From: Clostridiales bacterium | GTDB taxonomy: Bacteria; Bacillota; Clostridia; Saccharofermentanales; UBA5734 | DNA length: 6,521 nt | Assembly (NCBI GenBank): GCA_003451915.1 | Contig: DMJC01000291.1 | Span: 1 to 6,521 of the forward strand | Direction of reading: 5' to 3' | Part shown: in pieces, positions 6,085 to 6,521 of the stretch | Numbering within the stretch: position 1 is the first letter of the stretch | Layout: every line of letters begins with the position of its first letter | Program-made: the position numbers and the translations under genes | Notes under the pieces: model-generated | Seen by the model: only the letters and a program-made list of their open reading frames with translations | What the model was told of the DNA's origin: nothing | The model's database searches: none

Positions 6085-6521
6085 ATGATCAAAGTCAGAC
6101 ACCGGTACCTTAACCGTCTCATTGAGTATCAAGATACAGAGTTTATCAAGGTTTTAACCGGTGTACGGCGCTGTGGCAAATCTTATGTTTTAACTATGTT
6201 CAGAGATCATTTATTGGAATCCGGACTAGATCCCAAACAGATTATCTATATCAATTTTGAACATCCGGATACTGATTCGATTAAAACAGCTCCAGCTCTA
6301 AATAGCTATATAAAAACTTATGCTTCACAAGAGAAAAAAAATTATTTTCTTTTCGATGAAATTCAGGAAGTGGATTCCTGGCAGCGCGTCATCAATGGAT
6401 TGAGGGTTGCGTATGATTCGGATATCTATATCACAGGCTCGAATGCAAAAATCCTTTCCGGTGAATTAGCATCGTTACTGAGCGGTCGCTACGTTGAAAT
6501 AAAAATTATGCCTCTGTCATT
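6085..6521 (+). CDS. AAA_14/DUF4143-type ATPase, 5' part (cut by the window edge)
   Basis: The first 145 residues of an open frame that runs off the window. It carries a Walker A motif, TGVRRCGKS (residues 25-33), a Walker B motif in YFLFDEIQEV (87-96, with Asp91 and Glu92), and ITGSNAKILSGELASLLSGRY (116-136), typical of the sensor and arginine region of AAA_14 ATPases, which usually have a C-terminal DUF4143 domain. Full members are about 400 residues, so two thirds would lie outside. These proteins are widespread, often multicopy, and their cellular role is poorly defined; I do not assign one. A hand count over 6121-6480 gives about 37% G+C, against roughly 55-60% in sampled parts of the hydrolase genes, which fits a separate or acquired origin. 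It has its own promoter region and is not part of the hydrolase operon. Confidence 0.9.
   Translation, partial: MIKVRHRYLNRLIEYQDTEFIKVLTGVRRCGKSYVLTMFRDHLLESGLDPKQIIYINFEHPDTDSIKTAPALNSYIKTYASQEKKNYFLFDEIQEVDSWQRVINGLRVAYDSDIYITGSNAKILSGELASLLSGRYVEIKIMPLS

Noticed and set aside
6151..6160. GTTTTAACCG inside the ATPase gene, matching half of palindrome A on the other strand
   Set aside because: It encodes part of the conserved VLTG before the Walker A motif, so a coincidence with codon choice is the simpler explanation.

Overview
The window reads as a bacterial chromosome segment, most likely from a low-branching Firmicutes/Clostridia-type organism. The hints are strong AGGAGG-type ribosome binding sites, a GH1 enzyme of a sort I recall from Clostridia, and a TTTCACC-type heptamer array of the kind seen between genes in such genomes. 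The taxonomic call is an inference and is only moderately secure.

Layout: (1) Positions 1-90 hold nine heptamer repeats (YTTCACY), four before and five after a 9-bp GC-rich hairpin that looks like an intrinsic terminator. (2) Positions 105-5857 hold three plus-strand glycoside hydrolase genes: a divergent GH1 beta-glycosidase (105-1373), a GH78 alpha-L-rhamnosidase (best start 1388, ends 3976) and a GH43 enzyme with discoidin/CBM-like and fibronectin-III-like C-terminal domains (4097-5857). The first two are 14 nt apart. The second and third are separated by 120 nt, which contain an in-frame open stretch that looks like a gene remnant. (3) Positions 5858-6084 are an AT-rich intergenic region with a weak terminator candidate, two near-identical 17-bp direct repeats, two similar imperfect palindromes and two promoter candidates. 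(4) From 6085 to the window edge runs the 5' part of an AAA_14/DUF4143-type ATPase gene, clearly lower in G+C than the hydrolase genes.

How the genes work together: none of the three hydrolases has a signal peptide, so they probably act in the cytoplasm on imported small glycosides or oligosaccharides. GH78 would remove alpha-L-rhamnose, GH1 would remove beta-linked glucose or a similar sugar, and GH43 would remove arabinose or xylose. This fits rhamnose-containing plant glycosides or pectin/hemicellulose fragments; the exact substrate cannot be read from the sequence. No transporter or regulator for the cassette lies in the window. The ATPase gene has its own promoter region and looks like a separate, accessory unit.

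The most unusual features are the heptamer array wrapped around a hairpin, the remnant after the GH78 stop, and the paired palindromes around the ATPase promoters. The three hydrolases belong to known families.
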